DNA of 64,000 nt, taken from positions 372,001 to 436,000 of the forward strand of contig SNVD02010475.1 of assembly GCA_013180625.2 (NCBI GenBank), in the 5' to 3' direction. The notes under the pieces are model-generated. The model worked only from the letters and a program-made list of their open reading frames with translations. It was not told the DNA's origin and did not search any database. Every line of letters begins with the position of its first letter. The first letter of the stretch is position 1. Of the stretch, positions 24,489 through 35,251 are shown in pieces. A program made the translations under genes and the position numbers. This DNA is from Boswellia sacra. Lineage: Eukaryota; Streptophyta; Magnoliopsida; Sapindales; Burseraceae.

Positions 24489-24895
24489 TGTTATGGCCAT
24501 AATAATATCGGCCCTCAATTATTTCTAATTCAGTAAGCCCATTACTGAAGCCCATCATCTGGGCCTAATTATTTCTAATACAGTAAGCCCATTACTGTAG
24601 CCCATCATCTGGGTCCCACAATGGCCCATCCCGACTCCTATATAAACCCTCCGGATTATTGCTCAAGGTATGCACACTTTTCTGAACTTATTCTCTCTCT
24701 AGATTTCCATTGCTTTTGAGAGCTTCTCTCTCTAGGAAATTCTCCCAGAAAATTCCGGAGTGCCGAAAACTGACTTGAGCGTCGGAGGGTCACCGCCGGC
24801 ACCCCTGACTGTTTTTCTTTGCTCGCAGTACTGGACCCAACGTACCACCCGAGCTCCGACCCGCTTCCCGGCCGTCCGGAAACCGTGCATCAACA
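24489..24895 (+). repeat. 5' LTR of retrotransposon 1
   Basis: It starts TGTTATGGCC and ends GTGCATCAACA, 407 bp. A TATA box CTATATAAA lies at 24639-24646, about 30 bases before the likely start of the transcript. Against the 3' LTR I count roughly 15 substitutions, plus a 12-bp duplication and a short extra repeat in the 3' copy, so the insertion is not very recent. Confidence 0.9.
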
Positions 24896-24897
24896 GT

Positions 24898-24915
24898 TGG
24901 CGCCGTCTGTGGGAA
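24898..24915 (+). promoter_or_regulatory. primer binding site of retrotransposon 1
   Basis: TGGCGCCGTCTGTGGGAA lies two bases after the 5' LTR. The first nine bases match the complement of the 3' end of plant tRNA-Asp; the rest does not. The same site follows the 5' LTR of retrotransposon 2 (55838). Confidence 0.75.
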
Positions 24916-24970
24916 CGACAATTCAAGCCTCTTTAGTTGTTGCTCCCATCCAAACTTATTCAAACACATC

Positions 24971-26485
24971 ATGAGTCACGAATCCCAACACTCAACCTCC
25001 CTAGAGGTTGACGAAGAAATCGAGGTTGAAGCACCTCCCCAACGCCGAAAGGTAGTTGATACGGGGAGAACATTAGTTATATCCTCTGGGGTGGGGCCTA
25101 ACCTCAGGCAACTCCGGCTTCCGCTTAGAAGACCAAAGAAGGCGCATAAGCTATGGACGATTCGTGGAGAGCCTTCCGAGGGGATGAAAAGTTTGGATCC
25201 ACGAGATCAAGAGAAAGGGGAGGCTGTAGCTCCAATAGAAGGGATGGACGACGTCCCTGTTTGCTTAAATGATCCGGAGAAGACAGTGAAGGTGGGTGAG
25301 AATCTTCCTCCGCTAATCAAGGACCGGTTGATTAGTTTTCTTCGAGAGTACAGCGACGTTTTTGCATGGTCTCACGAAGACATGCCTGGCATAGACCCGA
25401 ATACAGCTGTCCACCGCCTTAATGTCAATCCTGGAGCTCAACCTGTCCGACAAAAAAGGAGGCACCAAGCCCTAGAGCGTTCAGAGGAGATTGCCTTAGA
25501 AGTGGGCAAACTCTTGACGAGTGGAATCATTCGGGAGGTAAACTACCTCGAATGGCTCTCTAATGTTGTATTGGTGAAGAAAGCCAATGGAAAATGGCGT
25601 GTCTGTATCGACTTCAAGGACTTGAACAAGCACTGTCCAAAGGACAGCTTTCCACTTCCCAGAATAGATCAATTAGTTGATGCTACTGCTGGCCACCAGC
25701 TGCTAAGCTTCATGGATGCTTATTCTGGTTATAACCAGATTCCCATGTATTCGAAGGATGAAGAAAAAACAGCCTTCATCACTGACAGAGGGTTATACTG
25801 TTACCGGATGATGCCATTCGGATTAAAAAACGCAGGAGCAACTTATCAACGGTTGGTAAACTCCATGTTTGCTCCTCTCTTAGGAAAGACAATGGAAGTT
25901 TATGTGGATGATATGCTCACCAAGAGCATGGACGCTAGATCCCATGTAGACGATCTCCGAACAACTTTTGACATCCTCCGGAAGCATGATATGAAGCTAA
26001 ACCCCACCAAATGTGCTTTTGGAGTATCCTCTGGGAAGTTCTTGGGATTCATTGTCACCCAAAGGGGGATAGAGGCCAATCCTGAAAAAATCCAAGCACT
26101 TATGCGGTTGGAGTCTCCCAAAACTCCAAAGGATATACAAGTCCTCACTGGACGACTGGCCGCCTTGAATCGCTTTATATCTAGGGCGACTGACAAATGT
26201 CACCCTTTCTTCAAAGCATTGAGGAAGTGCAATCAGTTTGAATGGACAAGTGAGTGTGAAAATGCATTCCTACAGCTGAAAAAGTACTTAGGTTCTCCTC
26301 CTCTCTTCTCCAAACCGGTTTTGGGGGAATCACTTTTTCAAGCACATACTATCATGGTCCCAACTAACCACCCTTTACGACAGATACTCTATCGTCCAGA
26401 GCTTTCTGGAAGACTTGTCAAGTGGTCCATTGAGTTGGGAGAATTTGACGTACATTATGTTGCAAGGCCATCAATCAAAGGGTAG
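24971..26485 (+). pseudogene. gag start fused in frame to reverse transcriptase (504 codons)
   Basis: The ATG at 24971 begins the gag leader MSHESQHSTSLEVDEE, also present at 55912. Near 25141 the frame jumps to the pol region upstream of reverse transcriptase; gag body and protease are absent. The polymerase follows: VVLVKKANGKWRVCIDFKDL, FPLPRIDQLVDATAGHQLLS, SFMDAYSGYNQIPM, YRMMPFGLKNAGATYQRLV and the catalytic YVDD. After PPLFSKPVLGESLFQ the frame skips most of the first RNase H and resumes at RQILYRPELSGRLVK. It stops at a TAG (26483-26485) just before an IADFIAEF block that continues in frame. Two in-frame deletions explain the unusual fusion. Confidence 0.9.
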
Positions 26486-27090
26486 GCAATCGCTGATTTC
26501 ATTGCTGAATTTTCAAGTGGTATAGATAAGGAGGAGGAAGAAACCAGTACAGAGTCACATGATCAACCAATGCCCATGGGAATTGACCCACAGAAGGCAT
26601 GGATCTTATTCGTAGATGGGTCATCTAATAAGGTTGGTAGTGGAGCTGGCTTGATCCTGTCAACCCCGGATGGAGTAGAGGTAGCTGTGGCACTACGTTT
26701 CAATTTTAAAGCCACGAATAATATCGCAGAGTATGAAGCTCTCCTTGGAGGACTTAGGCTGGCAATTGCCTTGGGGGTAGGAGAGATTGTCATCCATAGC
26801 GATTCCCAACTTGTGGTTAACCATGTCCGTGGAGACTATCAGGCAAAAGGCTCTACCATGATAGCTTACTTGGGTAGAGTGAACTCCCTCCTGCGCGGTT
26901 TTAAAGGGTTTGACATCATAAGAGTCCCAAGGGTGGAGAATTCGAAGGCTGACAGTTTAGCCAGAATTGCTTCAGGAATAGACCCCCTTCTACCGACCGC
27001 CTATCACATGGTCGTTCTAGAATCTCCAAGCATATCACAACATGAGCTTCCCCCAGAGAAGACAATGACATTGACGGTAACCCATGCTGG
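26486..27090 (+). pseudogene. second RNase H domain of pol
   Basis: After the stop at 26485, a region with WILFVDGSSNKVGSGAGLIL, ATNNIAEYEALLGGLRLAIA and GEIVIHSDSQLVVNHVRGDY carries the D-E-D core of an RNase H, with a further Asp in ENSKADSLARIAS. This is the extra RNase H characteristic of Tat elements. The frame is open from 26486 to 27106, then shifts by one base, somewhere between about 27030 and 27085, to enter integrase. Confidence 0.88.
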
Positions 27091-28323
27091 ATGGACCCTA
27101 TCATAAAGTTCTTAGAAACGGGAGAACTTCCAGCTAACCGCAATGAAGCAATTAAGGTCAGAGGGAGAGCGTCAAGGTACACCATGGTCAATGGTGTTCT
27201 TTACAAAAGAGGGTTCAGCCTTCCTCTTTTAAAATGTCTTCGCCCAGAAGACGCTGATTATGTTCTCAGAGAAATCCACGAGGGGATATGTGGCAACCAT
27301 TCTGGTGGTTGGTCTTTAGCTCATAAGTGTATCAGGCAAGGATACTATTGGCCAACCATGAAAAATGATGCTAAGACAATCTCAACTAGGTGCCACAAAT
27401 GCCAGAGATTTGCCAACATTCCAAGGAAATCTCCTGAAAACCTGACTCCAATGACAGCCCTATGGCCGTTCGCCCAATGGGGACTTGACCTTATTGGACC
27501 TCTTCCAATGGGTAAAGGTCAAGTTAAATATGCTGTTGTGGTAATTGACTACTTCACTAAGTGGGCAGAAGCTGAGCCCCTCGCATCGATTACTGAAAGG
27601 AAGACCACGGACTTCGTACGGAAGTCAATTGTCTATAGGTTTGGTATCCCTCATACCATCATTACGGACAATGGCAAACAATTCGACAACTCCAACTTCA
27701 GGAACTTCTGTAAGGAGCTGAACATCTCTTTGTGCTTTTCATCCCCAGCTCATCCTCAAGCAAACGGTCAGGTGGAGGCTGTTAACAAAACCATTAAACA
27801 CCTCCTTAAGACTAAATTAGATGCTAGGAAGGGTGCATGGCCAGAAGAGCTTCCACAAGTGCTTTGGGCATACCGAACCACTGTCCATACGGCAACAGGA
27901 GCAACCCCATACTCCTTGGCGTTTGGATCGGAAGCAGTCATACCCGTTGAAATTGGCCTTCCGTCGCCTCGTACTGAGGGATATGACGAGGAGCTTAATC
28001 ATAGAAGCCTTCAACTCAACCTAGATCTTCTTGAGGAAGAAATGGATCTCGCTAGTGTCAAGGTTGCTGCTTACCAAGAGAGGGTTGCTCGATATTTCAA
28101 CTCTAAGGTTAAGCGCCGGTCTTTCCAAGTAGGAGACTTGGTCTTGAGGCAAGTACTACAAAGTACCCGAGATCCCACTGATGGAGCACTAAGGCCCAAC
28201 TGGGAGGGTCGGTATCAAGTCAAGGCAGTCATCCGACCAGGCACCTACAGACTGGTCACCATGAATGGAAGGTTGCTCCGTCATCCATGGAATATTGAGC
28301 ACTTGAAGAAGTACTACCCGTAA
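27091..28323 (+). CDS. integrase domain of pol (410 codons, open)
   Basis: The N-terminal zinc-binding HHCC motif is visible as HEGICGNHSGGW and CHKCQRF. The catalytic core has GLDLIGPLP, IITDNGKQF and AHPQANGQVEAVNKTIK, giving D, D and E. The C-terminal region contains RRSFQVGDLVLRQV and PNWEGRYQVKAVIRPGTYRL, ending near HPWNIEHLKKYYP. All catalytic residues are present and the frame is intact, so integrase is the best preserved part of the element. It should be made as part of a polyprotein; the frameshift upstream now separates it. Confidence 0.88.
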   Translation: MDPIIKFLETGELPANRNEAIKVRGRASRYTMVNGVLYKRGFSLPLLKCLRPEDADYVLREIHEGICGNHSGGWSLAHKCIRQGYYWPTMKNDAKTISTRCHKCQRFANIPRKSPENLTPMTALWPFAQWGLDLIGPLPMGKGQVKYAVVVIDYFTKWAEAEPLASITERKTTDFVRKSIVYRFGIPHTIITDNGKQFDNSNFRNFCKELNISLCFSSPAHPQANGQVEAVNKTIKHLLKTKLDARKGAWPEELPQVLWAYRTTVHTATGATPYSLAFGSEAVIPVEIGLPSPRTEGYDEELNHRSLQLNLDLLEEEMDLASVKVAAYQERVARYFNSKVKRRSFQVGDLVLRQVLQSTRDPTDGALRPNWEGRYQVKAVIRPGTYRLVTMNGRLLRHPWNIEHLKKYYP

Positions 28324-28836
28324 TCTCTCTATATGTGCAGTAACTCCGCCCAGGAGCTGATGCATGTGTAACAACTCCCTCCCGTTTGTGGGGATAGACT
28401 CTTTCACCACGTTTAACTCCTCAGCTATGGGTGACTGATCAATCTCTAGATGGCGGTCATGGAACCATTTATGCATCCCGTTGACTCCCTCAATGTAGGA
28501 GCGTTCCATAGCCTGCTAGTAGATACGACCCCTACGGAAGCGAGCGACTGCTTTGTCAATCCTACTTTGCTTAGCAGCAGCTCTCTTTTGAAGCTCTTGG
28601 CCAAAATCATTGGCCCTTTTACGCTGGATAGCTGCCTCCTTCTTGGCTTCGGACAAGTCTGCCTTCATTCTACCCATCTGTTCCTTCATCTCTGCCATTC
28701 TTCTCTCCGTTTCGGTTAAGTTGTCAAGACAGACTAGGTGTTTCGCCTTCCAGTCGTTAACCTCAGAAGTGAGATGGTTAACCTCCTTGAGGAGGTTGGT
28801 ATTGGTAGACTCTCCCTGAGCCAAGGGTCCTGTCAC
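28189..28836 (-). pseudogene. antisense coiled-coil reading frame of the Tat element
   Basis: Opposite to pol and overlapping the integrase end, a frame runs from 28836 to 28189 with one in-frame TAG (28516-28518). The first part is heptad-like and charged (RRMAEMKEQMGRMKADLSEA, KKEAAIQRKRANDFGQELQK), so a coiled coil is likely. After the stop it continues YIEGVNGMHKWFHDRHLE and LHMHQLLGGVTAHIERL. A minus-strand AG near 28839 could be a splice acceptor for an upstream exon. Antisense frames between pol and the 3' LTR are known in Tat/Grande-type elements; their role is unknown. Confidence 0.65.
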
Positions 28837-28904
28837 CTACCGACAGAAAGGCAAAGAGAGGGAATGAGTTAAGGCATGACTTTCAAAGGTATAAAAAAAA
28901 AAAT

Positions 28905-29275
28905 GCTGGGAGGTTGTATCGAAAATCCGCGGAAGCACGCCCGCGGAGGAAAAAATTATTATTCAAGTATGAAAATCCGCGGAAGCACGCCCGCGGCAGA
29001 AAAAATTATTCAAGTCTGAAAATCCGCGGAAGCACGCTCGCGGAGGAAAAATTATTTCAGTTTGAAAGTCCGCGGAAACACGCCCGCCGAGGAAAAATTA
29101 TTTAAGTTCGAAAATCCGCGGAAACGCCCCCGCGGAAGAAATAAATATTGAAGTTTGAAATTTCGTGGAAACACCCCCGCCACTTTAAATAAAAGTTTTG
29201 AAATTTTTCAGTAACACCCCCACAGTTAAAAAGTAAAATTTCAAAATTTGCCGAGACGCCCCCGCATTAACCCGA
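28905..29275 (+). repeat. 46-50 bp minisatellite with CCGCGG cores
   Basis: About seven units of the form GAAAATCCGCGG, AAGCACGCCCGCGG, AGGAAAAATTATTCAAG succeed each other with growing divergence. The CCGCGG pairs make each unit weakly self-complementary. The same family, in more copies, is at 58907-59665 in retrotransposon 2. Confidence 0.88.
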
Positions 29276-29329
29276 ATTTCTTCGGAGGGGTCCCTGCATG
29301 CTGCGTAAACGCTGCATGCCCCGTGCAGC

Positions 29330-29945
29330 GCAGCCCGCACACCCGGGGTCGCGCAGCAGCTCGCCCGCACGTCCAGGTTCGCACAGCAGCTCGCCTGCTC
29401 GCCCAGGAACGCGCAGCAGCTCACCCGCGTGCCCAGGGATGCGCAGCAGCACTCCCGCTCGCCCAGGAACACGCAGCAGCTCACCCGCGTGCCCAGGGAC
29501 GCGCAGCAGCACTCCCGCGCACCCAGGATCGCGCAGCAGGTCGCCCGCGTGCCCAGGGACGCGCAGCAGCACTCCCGCGCACCCAGGATCGTGCAGCAGG
29601 TCGCCCGCGTGCCTAGGGAAGCGCAACAGCACGCCCGTGCACCCAGGGTTGCACAGTAGCACGCCCGCGCGCCTAGGGTCGCGCAGCAGCTCCCCCGAGT
29701 GCCCAGGGCCTCGCAGGACCTCGCCCGCGCGCTGTGGCCTGCTCGCATGCGCGCTGTGGCCTGCTCGCCTGCGCGCTGTGGCCCGCTCGCTTGCGCGCTG
29801 TGGCCTGAACGCCCGCGCAATGTGGCCTGCTCGCTCGCGCACTGTGGCCTGCTCACTGCGGCCTGCTCGCCCGCGCGCTGCGGCCTGCTCGCCCGCGCGC
29901 TGCGGCCTGCTCGCCCGCGCGCTGTGGCCTGCTCGCCCTCGCGAG
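29330..29945 (+). repeat. GC-rich tandem repeats (30-bp then 22-bp units)
   Basis: From about 29341 to 29700 a 30-bp unit containing GCGCAGCAGC and a CCCAGG recurs about 12 times. From about 29730 to 29940 a 22-bp unit CGCTGTGGCCTGCTCGC recurs about 10 times. Because 30 is a multiple of three, several frames on both strands stay open for more than 200 codons. I regard these as by-products of the repeat. Confidence 0.85.
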
Positions 29946-30012
29946 CAACACTTGCGCCCAGGGCCTTGCCTCCCCCCGTTCATTCGACTCTCGCCCATGC
30001 TTCCAATTTAGC

Positions 30013-30480
30013 ATGAATTTCAGGTTCTTTTACTACAATCGGGAGTTCATGCATGAACGCTCCATGCACACTTTGGAGACTGTTTGTGATAAAATATTTT
30101 GTGAATCGGCAGCCATAGAAGTTGACGAGTCAGGTATGAAGCCAATGGTTAGACACTTTGCGCAGAGCTCCATCGCTCAATTAGGTGCAGCCTCTAGCAC
30201 AAAAGGGACTTCCAACCCGTGCTTGGATTGGCATTGGGACGTCTTTGTAATGAAACTCCAAGAAAGAAAAATATTCTGAATCCTGAAGCCTTTGAGTTTC
30301 ATCCCGGACAGTCCCCGGAAGGTGCTAGGACAATGTTCTTGACATTTTCAAAAGGGCACCCTCTAACCCGCGAAGAAATTGTCAATTTCTTTATCTCGAA
30401 TTGGGGAGATGTAGTTAAAGATGCTTATATTGAACAGACTCGTTTAGGACAAGATCCACAGTTCGGGCGAGTTGTGTTTA
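30013..30480 (+). pseudogene. carried fragment of a cellular gene (RRM-like region)
   Basis: Between two GC-rich repeat blocks lies sequence of normal gene composition. The first frame (30013-30279) reads MHERSMHTLETVCDKIFCES and later CLDWHWDVFVMKLQERK. A one-base shift near 30270 leads into NILNPEAFEFHPGQSPEG, ARTMFLTFSKGHPLTREEIV, NFFISNWGDVVKDAYIEQTR, PQFGRVVFT. The last part resembles a plant family with a degenerate RNA-recognition motif (beta strand, helix, beta strand with GRVVF). It has nothing to do with retroelement enzymes, so it is probably host sequence picked up by the element. The exact source gene is not identified. Confidence 0.5.
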
Positions 30481-30850
30481 CAGCCGCTGCTGTGTTTACA
30501 CCAATGGGGCTGCAGGCTGGACGTTGGTGCTGCATGCATGGGAGCATGCAGCGCACAGCTCGCCCATGCGAGCTTGCTGAGCGCCCAGTGTCCTCGTGAG
30601 GGCACTGCTCACCCCTGCACGCATAGCAGCTCGCCCTCGCGAGCCTGCTGCGCACGTTGCACGCCCCCGTGAGCTTGACTCTCCCTTCACGTGCATCTCA
30701 CCCTTGCAAAGCTCCCCCCTCACCCTGGGAAGCTCGCCTCTTGCCCCCTGCGGGCTCAATGGCACAAAGCCATGAATTCCTGTCCCTCACAGTTCACTCC
30801 TCCCCCTCTGCACGCTCGGCTCTCGCCCTTAGCGAGCTCGCCCCTCATCA
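30481..30850 (+). repeat. second GC-rich degenerate repeat block
   Basis: Imperfect repetition of CAGCTCGCCC(T/A)GCGAGC-type sequence, many copies being short inverted repeats (GCTCGC...GCGAGC). The block ends with a hairpin-like AATGGCACAAAGCCATGAAT at about 30759. Counterparts are at 59690-60180 in retrotransposon 2, so the block belongs to the family's 3' untranslated region. Confidence 0.7.
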
Positions 30851-30916
30851 CTAGCCCAGAATAGCTGAATAGTCCCTACGTCGACCCATTAGTCGACTTG
30901 GGCCTGGGGGGACTAC

Positions 30917-31254
30917 TGTTATGGTCATAATAATATCGGGCCTCAGTTATTTCTAATTCAGTAAGCCCATTACTGAAGCCTATTATCTGGGCCTAGTTAT
31001 TTCTAATTCAGTAAGCCCATTACTGAAGCCCATTATCTGGGCCTAATTATTCCTAATTCAGTAAGCCCATTACTGAAGTCCATCATCTGGGCCTAATTAT
31101 TCCTAATTCAGTAAGCCCATTACTGAAGCCCATGATCTGGGCCTAGTTATTCCTAATTCAGTAAGCCCATTACTGAAGCCCATCATCTGGGCCTAATTAT
31201 TCCTAATTCAGTAAGCCCATTACTGAAGCCCATCATCTGGGCCTAGCCCGGCCT
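30917..31254 (+). repeat. truncated LTR start with a six-copy 50-bp array
   Basis: It follows a polypurine tract and begins TGTTATGGTCATAATAAT like an LTR. It then consists of six 50-bp units (GTAAGCCCATTACTGAAGCC cores at 30961, 31011, 31061, 31111, 31161 and 31211). It stops without the rest of the LTR. A second copy of the upstream region (TAGTCCCTAC...GGTCGACTTGGGCC...) and the true 3' LTR follow. The same core occurs only once or twice in the other LTRs. Confidence 0.88.
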
Positions 31255-31323
31255 CCTAATGCATTTAATCTATAGTCCATAACAACTAAAATAGTCCCTA
31301 CATCGACCCATTGGTCGACTTGG

Positions 31324-31338
31324 GCCTGGGGGGACTAC
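31324..31338 (+). promoter_or_regulatory. polypurine tract of retrotransposon 1
   Basis: GCCTGGGGGGACTAC stands immediately before the 3' LTR, with a G run suitable to prime plus-strand synthesis. An identical tract precedes the truncated LTR at 30917. Confidence 0.7.
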
Positions 31339-31769
31339 TGTTATGGCCATAATAATATCAGGCCTCAATTATTTCTAATTCAGTAAGCCCATTACTGAAG
31401 CCCATCATCTGAGCCTAATTACTTCTAATACAGTAAGCCCATTACTGTAGCCCATCATCTAGGCCCATCATCTGGGTCCCACAATGGCCCATCCCGGCTC
31501 CTATATAAACCCTCCGGATTATCGTTCAAGGTATGCACATTTTTCTGAACTTATTCTCTCTCTAGATTTCCATTGCTTTGAGAGCTTCTCTCTCTAGGAA
31601 ATTCTCCCAGAAAATTCCGGAGTGCCGGAAACTGACTTGAGCGTCGGAGGGTCACCGCCGGCACCACCGCCGGCACCCCTGACTGTTTTTCTTTGCTCGC
31701 AGGACTAGACCCGACGTACCACCCGAGCTCTGACCCGCTTCCCGGCCGTCCGGAAACCGTGCATCAACA
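31339..31769 (+). repeat. 3' LTR of retrotransposon 1
   Basis: It starts TGTTATGGCC and ends GTGCATCAACA, 431 bp, followed by the TCATC target duplication. It differs from the 5' LTR by about 15 substitutions, one additional CATCATCTAGGCC-type unit and a 12-bp duplication CACCGCCGGCAC. Confidence 0.92.
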
Positions 31770-31774
31770 TCATC

Positions 31775-34700
31775 AATTATATCAACCATTAAATTTTGTG
31801 GATCTATGACTAAAAATTTAGTTTTTTTATCAAAAGCTCTCTCTCTCTCTATCTATATATATATGTATATATCTCGACCCAAATTCATAACGAAATTACA
31901 CTAATACTGATTTTGACATTTTGACATCTAGAAAAGATAAAAAGGGACTACTTTTGCTTGTGAAATCGTTGACCATAACAAATTGACCGATCAATAATTA
32001 CTAAAAAATTCATTCGGGCTCAGAAACTTAATAATTTGCTGGAAAGAGTTAGAAGCAAACTTTAATTCATTTTTGCCCTTTCTGAATATCGAAAGGGTGC
32101 ATGCAAAATGGCAAGTCAGAAGGATTGTGTACATCTTTGCAGATAAAGCAAGTGATCAGTTGATAAAAAAAATTAATTTACTGCATAAAATCTTCGTACT
32201 TCAACTTTAAATGCCAAAAAGTTGCAAGAATTTGATACGAATTATGGAGTACTATTAATGAAATCTCAGCTATAGTGCATGCTATTCGTACTTAACTACA
32301 GCAGCCTCTAGGTTCTTGATTAATTGCTATCACATACAATGTCATTAATGAGAGGCTTATAGGTGCATCCGTTTGATGATGCTTCAATTAGTTAAGAGTC
32401 CGCTAAATCATCATACAAGTATAATTGGTTAGGCACACCAACATTCAACGCATTAAAATTTTCTCATATTTAATTGGAAACCATTAATTTCACTATTTCT
32501 TGTAGGTTTTATAGGCTGTATCAAAATATGTACGCAAATGATATCTTTAGACACTTGTACTTTTCTTTGAATCCACACCTTAATATTCTCGTTTAATTCT
32601 GTTATCATATTATTTTAGAACAACTGTACGCTTATAAACTTTATGTATAAATTTAATTTTATAAATTGATGATGATAATTTATAAAATTAATTAAGTTTA
32701 AATAAAAAATTTATGAGTAATGTTATATTTATAAAAGTTATATACAAAATATGTAATTATGTATCAAAAATTGATGTATTCTCACTTATTCAATATCACA
32801 TTACTCATAACATTTATTATAATATCTTTTTTATAATTATCTTTTATTTACATGATGTCGTATCAATTTTATAGCGTAATATATATGTATATATATCGGT
32901 AGAGTATTACACAATATGTATTTCGTTATTCTTTATTTAATGTAGATAAATTGGTTCGACTACAATAATTATTACTTTCACTAAACATGTATTTGAAGAG
33001 ATTTTTTTTTTTTTTTTGGTTGGCGTCTGCTGATGGTATATCCAACTAATCAAAGCATGTTAAGTCAACATGCATGACACACACGTTTCAATTGATAAGT
33101 AATTAATAAGTCAGCTCAATATTTTATTGTAACTAATATAAAAAAATTATGATCTCAGTATTAATTTTGAGGATTATGCAACAGTGATTTGGGTGTATTT
33201 TATGCATCTATTCTTTCTTAAATTAAAGTTTAAAAAATTGAAAAAAATCCTTTAATTTTTTTAACTTTTTTGTGGTTTTTCTTATTTATTTTTGCTTATA
33301 TTTTATCTTTTTTTGAAATTTTTATTTTTATTAAAAAAAAAGAGAAAAACATTCTAGCCAAAACCGATGTCCTTCATATATATGGAGAAACTTGTTAGTT
33401 GATATATAAATTGGTTCAACTACTCGTTATTGCTTTGGAATATATCATTCCGGATTGTACACAGGCCGGTGAATGCATTCATTGTCTTTAAACCTAATTT
33501 GCTAATAAATGAACGAGCAGAAAAATTTCAAACACAAGAGGGCAACGTACATAAAATTCAAGATTGGTGGTGCTCTAAAAAATTCTATACAAACTCTTAT
33601 TAACAAATTGATATGATATTAATCTTTTATTATTACATTTTAATCTCTTATTTAATTACTTGACTAAAATATATTCATCCATCAATTAATTTATGACTTA
33701 TCAATTTATATATAAAATTTGTAAGTCTAAATTATTCAAAGTTTCAGTTTATTGCCTATTTAATATTTGTAGAACAATATTATACTTGCAAACAAATGTT
33801 TGTATATAAATTGATATGACATCACTCATTTATTGATATATCATCATTGCTCATTAAATAAGTTGATTTTTTTTAATATTCACTCTTCTATTTATATTTT
33901 AACACATCAATTTATAAGTAACAGTTCCTAAATAAAGAGAGGAGTTTTTGTAGACAACATTTTAACACAAATTTCTAGTTTTAGATCTCACTTAATTCAA
34001 AGGTAGAGATAGTTTATGAGTTGACATCACTGAATACTATTGTGTGTAATTAAATCTCTACTATTAGATTAAGTGAACTTAATTGCTATATATTTCTATC
34101 AATATATTTTATTAAAATTTTGCATGAAAAGATTTCGCCATTTATTTATTTGCTTTCAATTTGGTCTGACAAGTTTAATTTAGGTTTCAATACACCTACC
34201 TCTCGACGATGATGGTCCATTTAATAGATTAAGTTTCCTGAAAGAAATGAATAAATTAAAATTTGCATGCACAAAAATATTTTCAATTTTTTAGAAATAA
34301 CTTTTTAATCTTATTTGTCATCCAATCACGCTTTCACTCACTAATTTTGTAATAAATTAGAACTATATTATTTTTGTGATATATTTTAGGTGATTGGAAA
34401 ACGGGTAGTAAAATAATTAAGTACATATGTAAACTTATTCGTTGAGAAATCAACTAAATAATCGGAACAATTAAATAAAAATTCCAATGTCAAATTGATT
34501 ATCTGTTGAATTAATTGGTGGGAATTAATTCTTTTTCAAAAAAAAAAATTATAACATCAGTTTACTATGATTCATTTGTATAGTTTAGAATCATATTAAT
34601 GTGAAAACCTTTTTAGAACAGAGAGTCTAACTCCATGAACCCACAATGTCTGCTACAATTAATGTTGACTTCATTGCATGTAAACAGTTCATCCTCAACA

Positions 34701-35251
34701 GAGTAGCCAAACATGGTACTACCAATAAAAAAAATTAGTAAAAATCTTTTAACCAATAAATAAGCTAAGACTTCCATGTAGTTGATCCATTTTTAGATTG
34801 AGTAAATGTGATGCTTCTGAGGTCTTTATCTGTGCCAACAACAACAATAAATAGTGGCAAATTAAACTCTCTCTCGGTTGTTGAGGCATAAACTCTATTT
34901 AATGTTATTTTAAATGTTGCTTTCTGCTCTATACCGAGTACCGACGCCCTTCACCTTCATCAAGTATCCAACAACAGAAAAATAGATTAATGACCTCGTA
35001 TTTTGAGGCCTTTTTTCTCCCTTAAATGTCCATCTAACGTAACCAAACTATATAACTTAGGGTCTACCCAACAACTAATTAATGTTGAATTCATGTTTAG
35101 CATTCAATGTCAATTGATGGGGTTTTTGAAGCGAGTATTATATAATTGTGTCAAGAAATCTGTTTCCATATATATATATATATCACAAGTACATGTATCT
35201 TAATTATTTTATAATTTTCTAGTTTATTATACCATAACTCTCTAATCCATA
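31775..35251. other. AT-rich intergenic DNA, no gene seen
   Basis: No open frame of interest. Simple repeats (CT run at 31840, T run at 33003) and recurrent ATGATATCACTCATTTATT-like phrases suggest very old repeats that I cannot classify. Confidence 0.5.

Larger units (their letters stand above)
24489..31769 (+). mobile_element. Tat-like Ty3/gypsy LTR retrotransposon 1, gag/protease deleted
   Basis: TG...CA termini with a perfect 5-bp target duplication TCATC (24484-24488 and 31770-31774). Order: 5' LTR, primer binding site, fused gag-start/reverse transcriptase, RNase H, integrase, an antisense frame, tandem repeats, a carried gene fragment, a duplicated polypurine/LTR start, and the 3' LTR. 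A second RNase H after the first and an antisense frame after integrase are known features of the Tat lineage. Gag body and protease are missing, part of the first RNase H is deleted, and pol has a stop and a frameshift, so it could move only with help. Confidence 0.9.

Noticed and set aside
29185..30016. Frames of 223, 243 and 237 codons, rich in Arg, Ser, Ala and Cys
   Set aside because: Several frames on both strands are open at once because the 30-bp unit is a multiple of three; this is a repeat effect.
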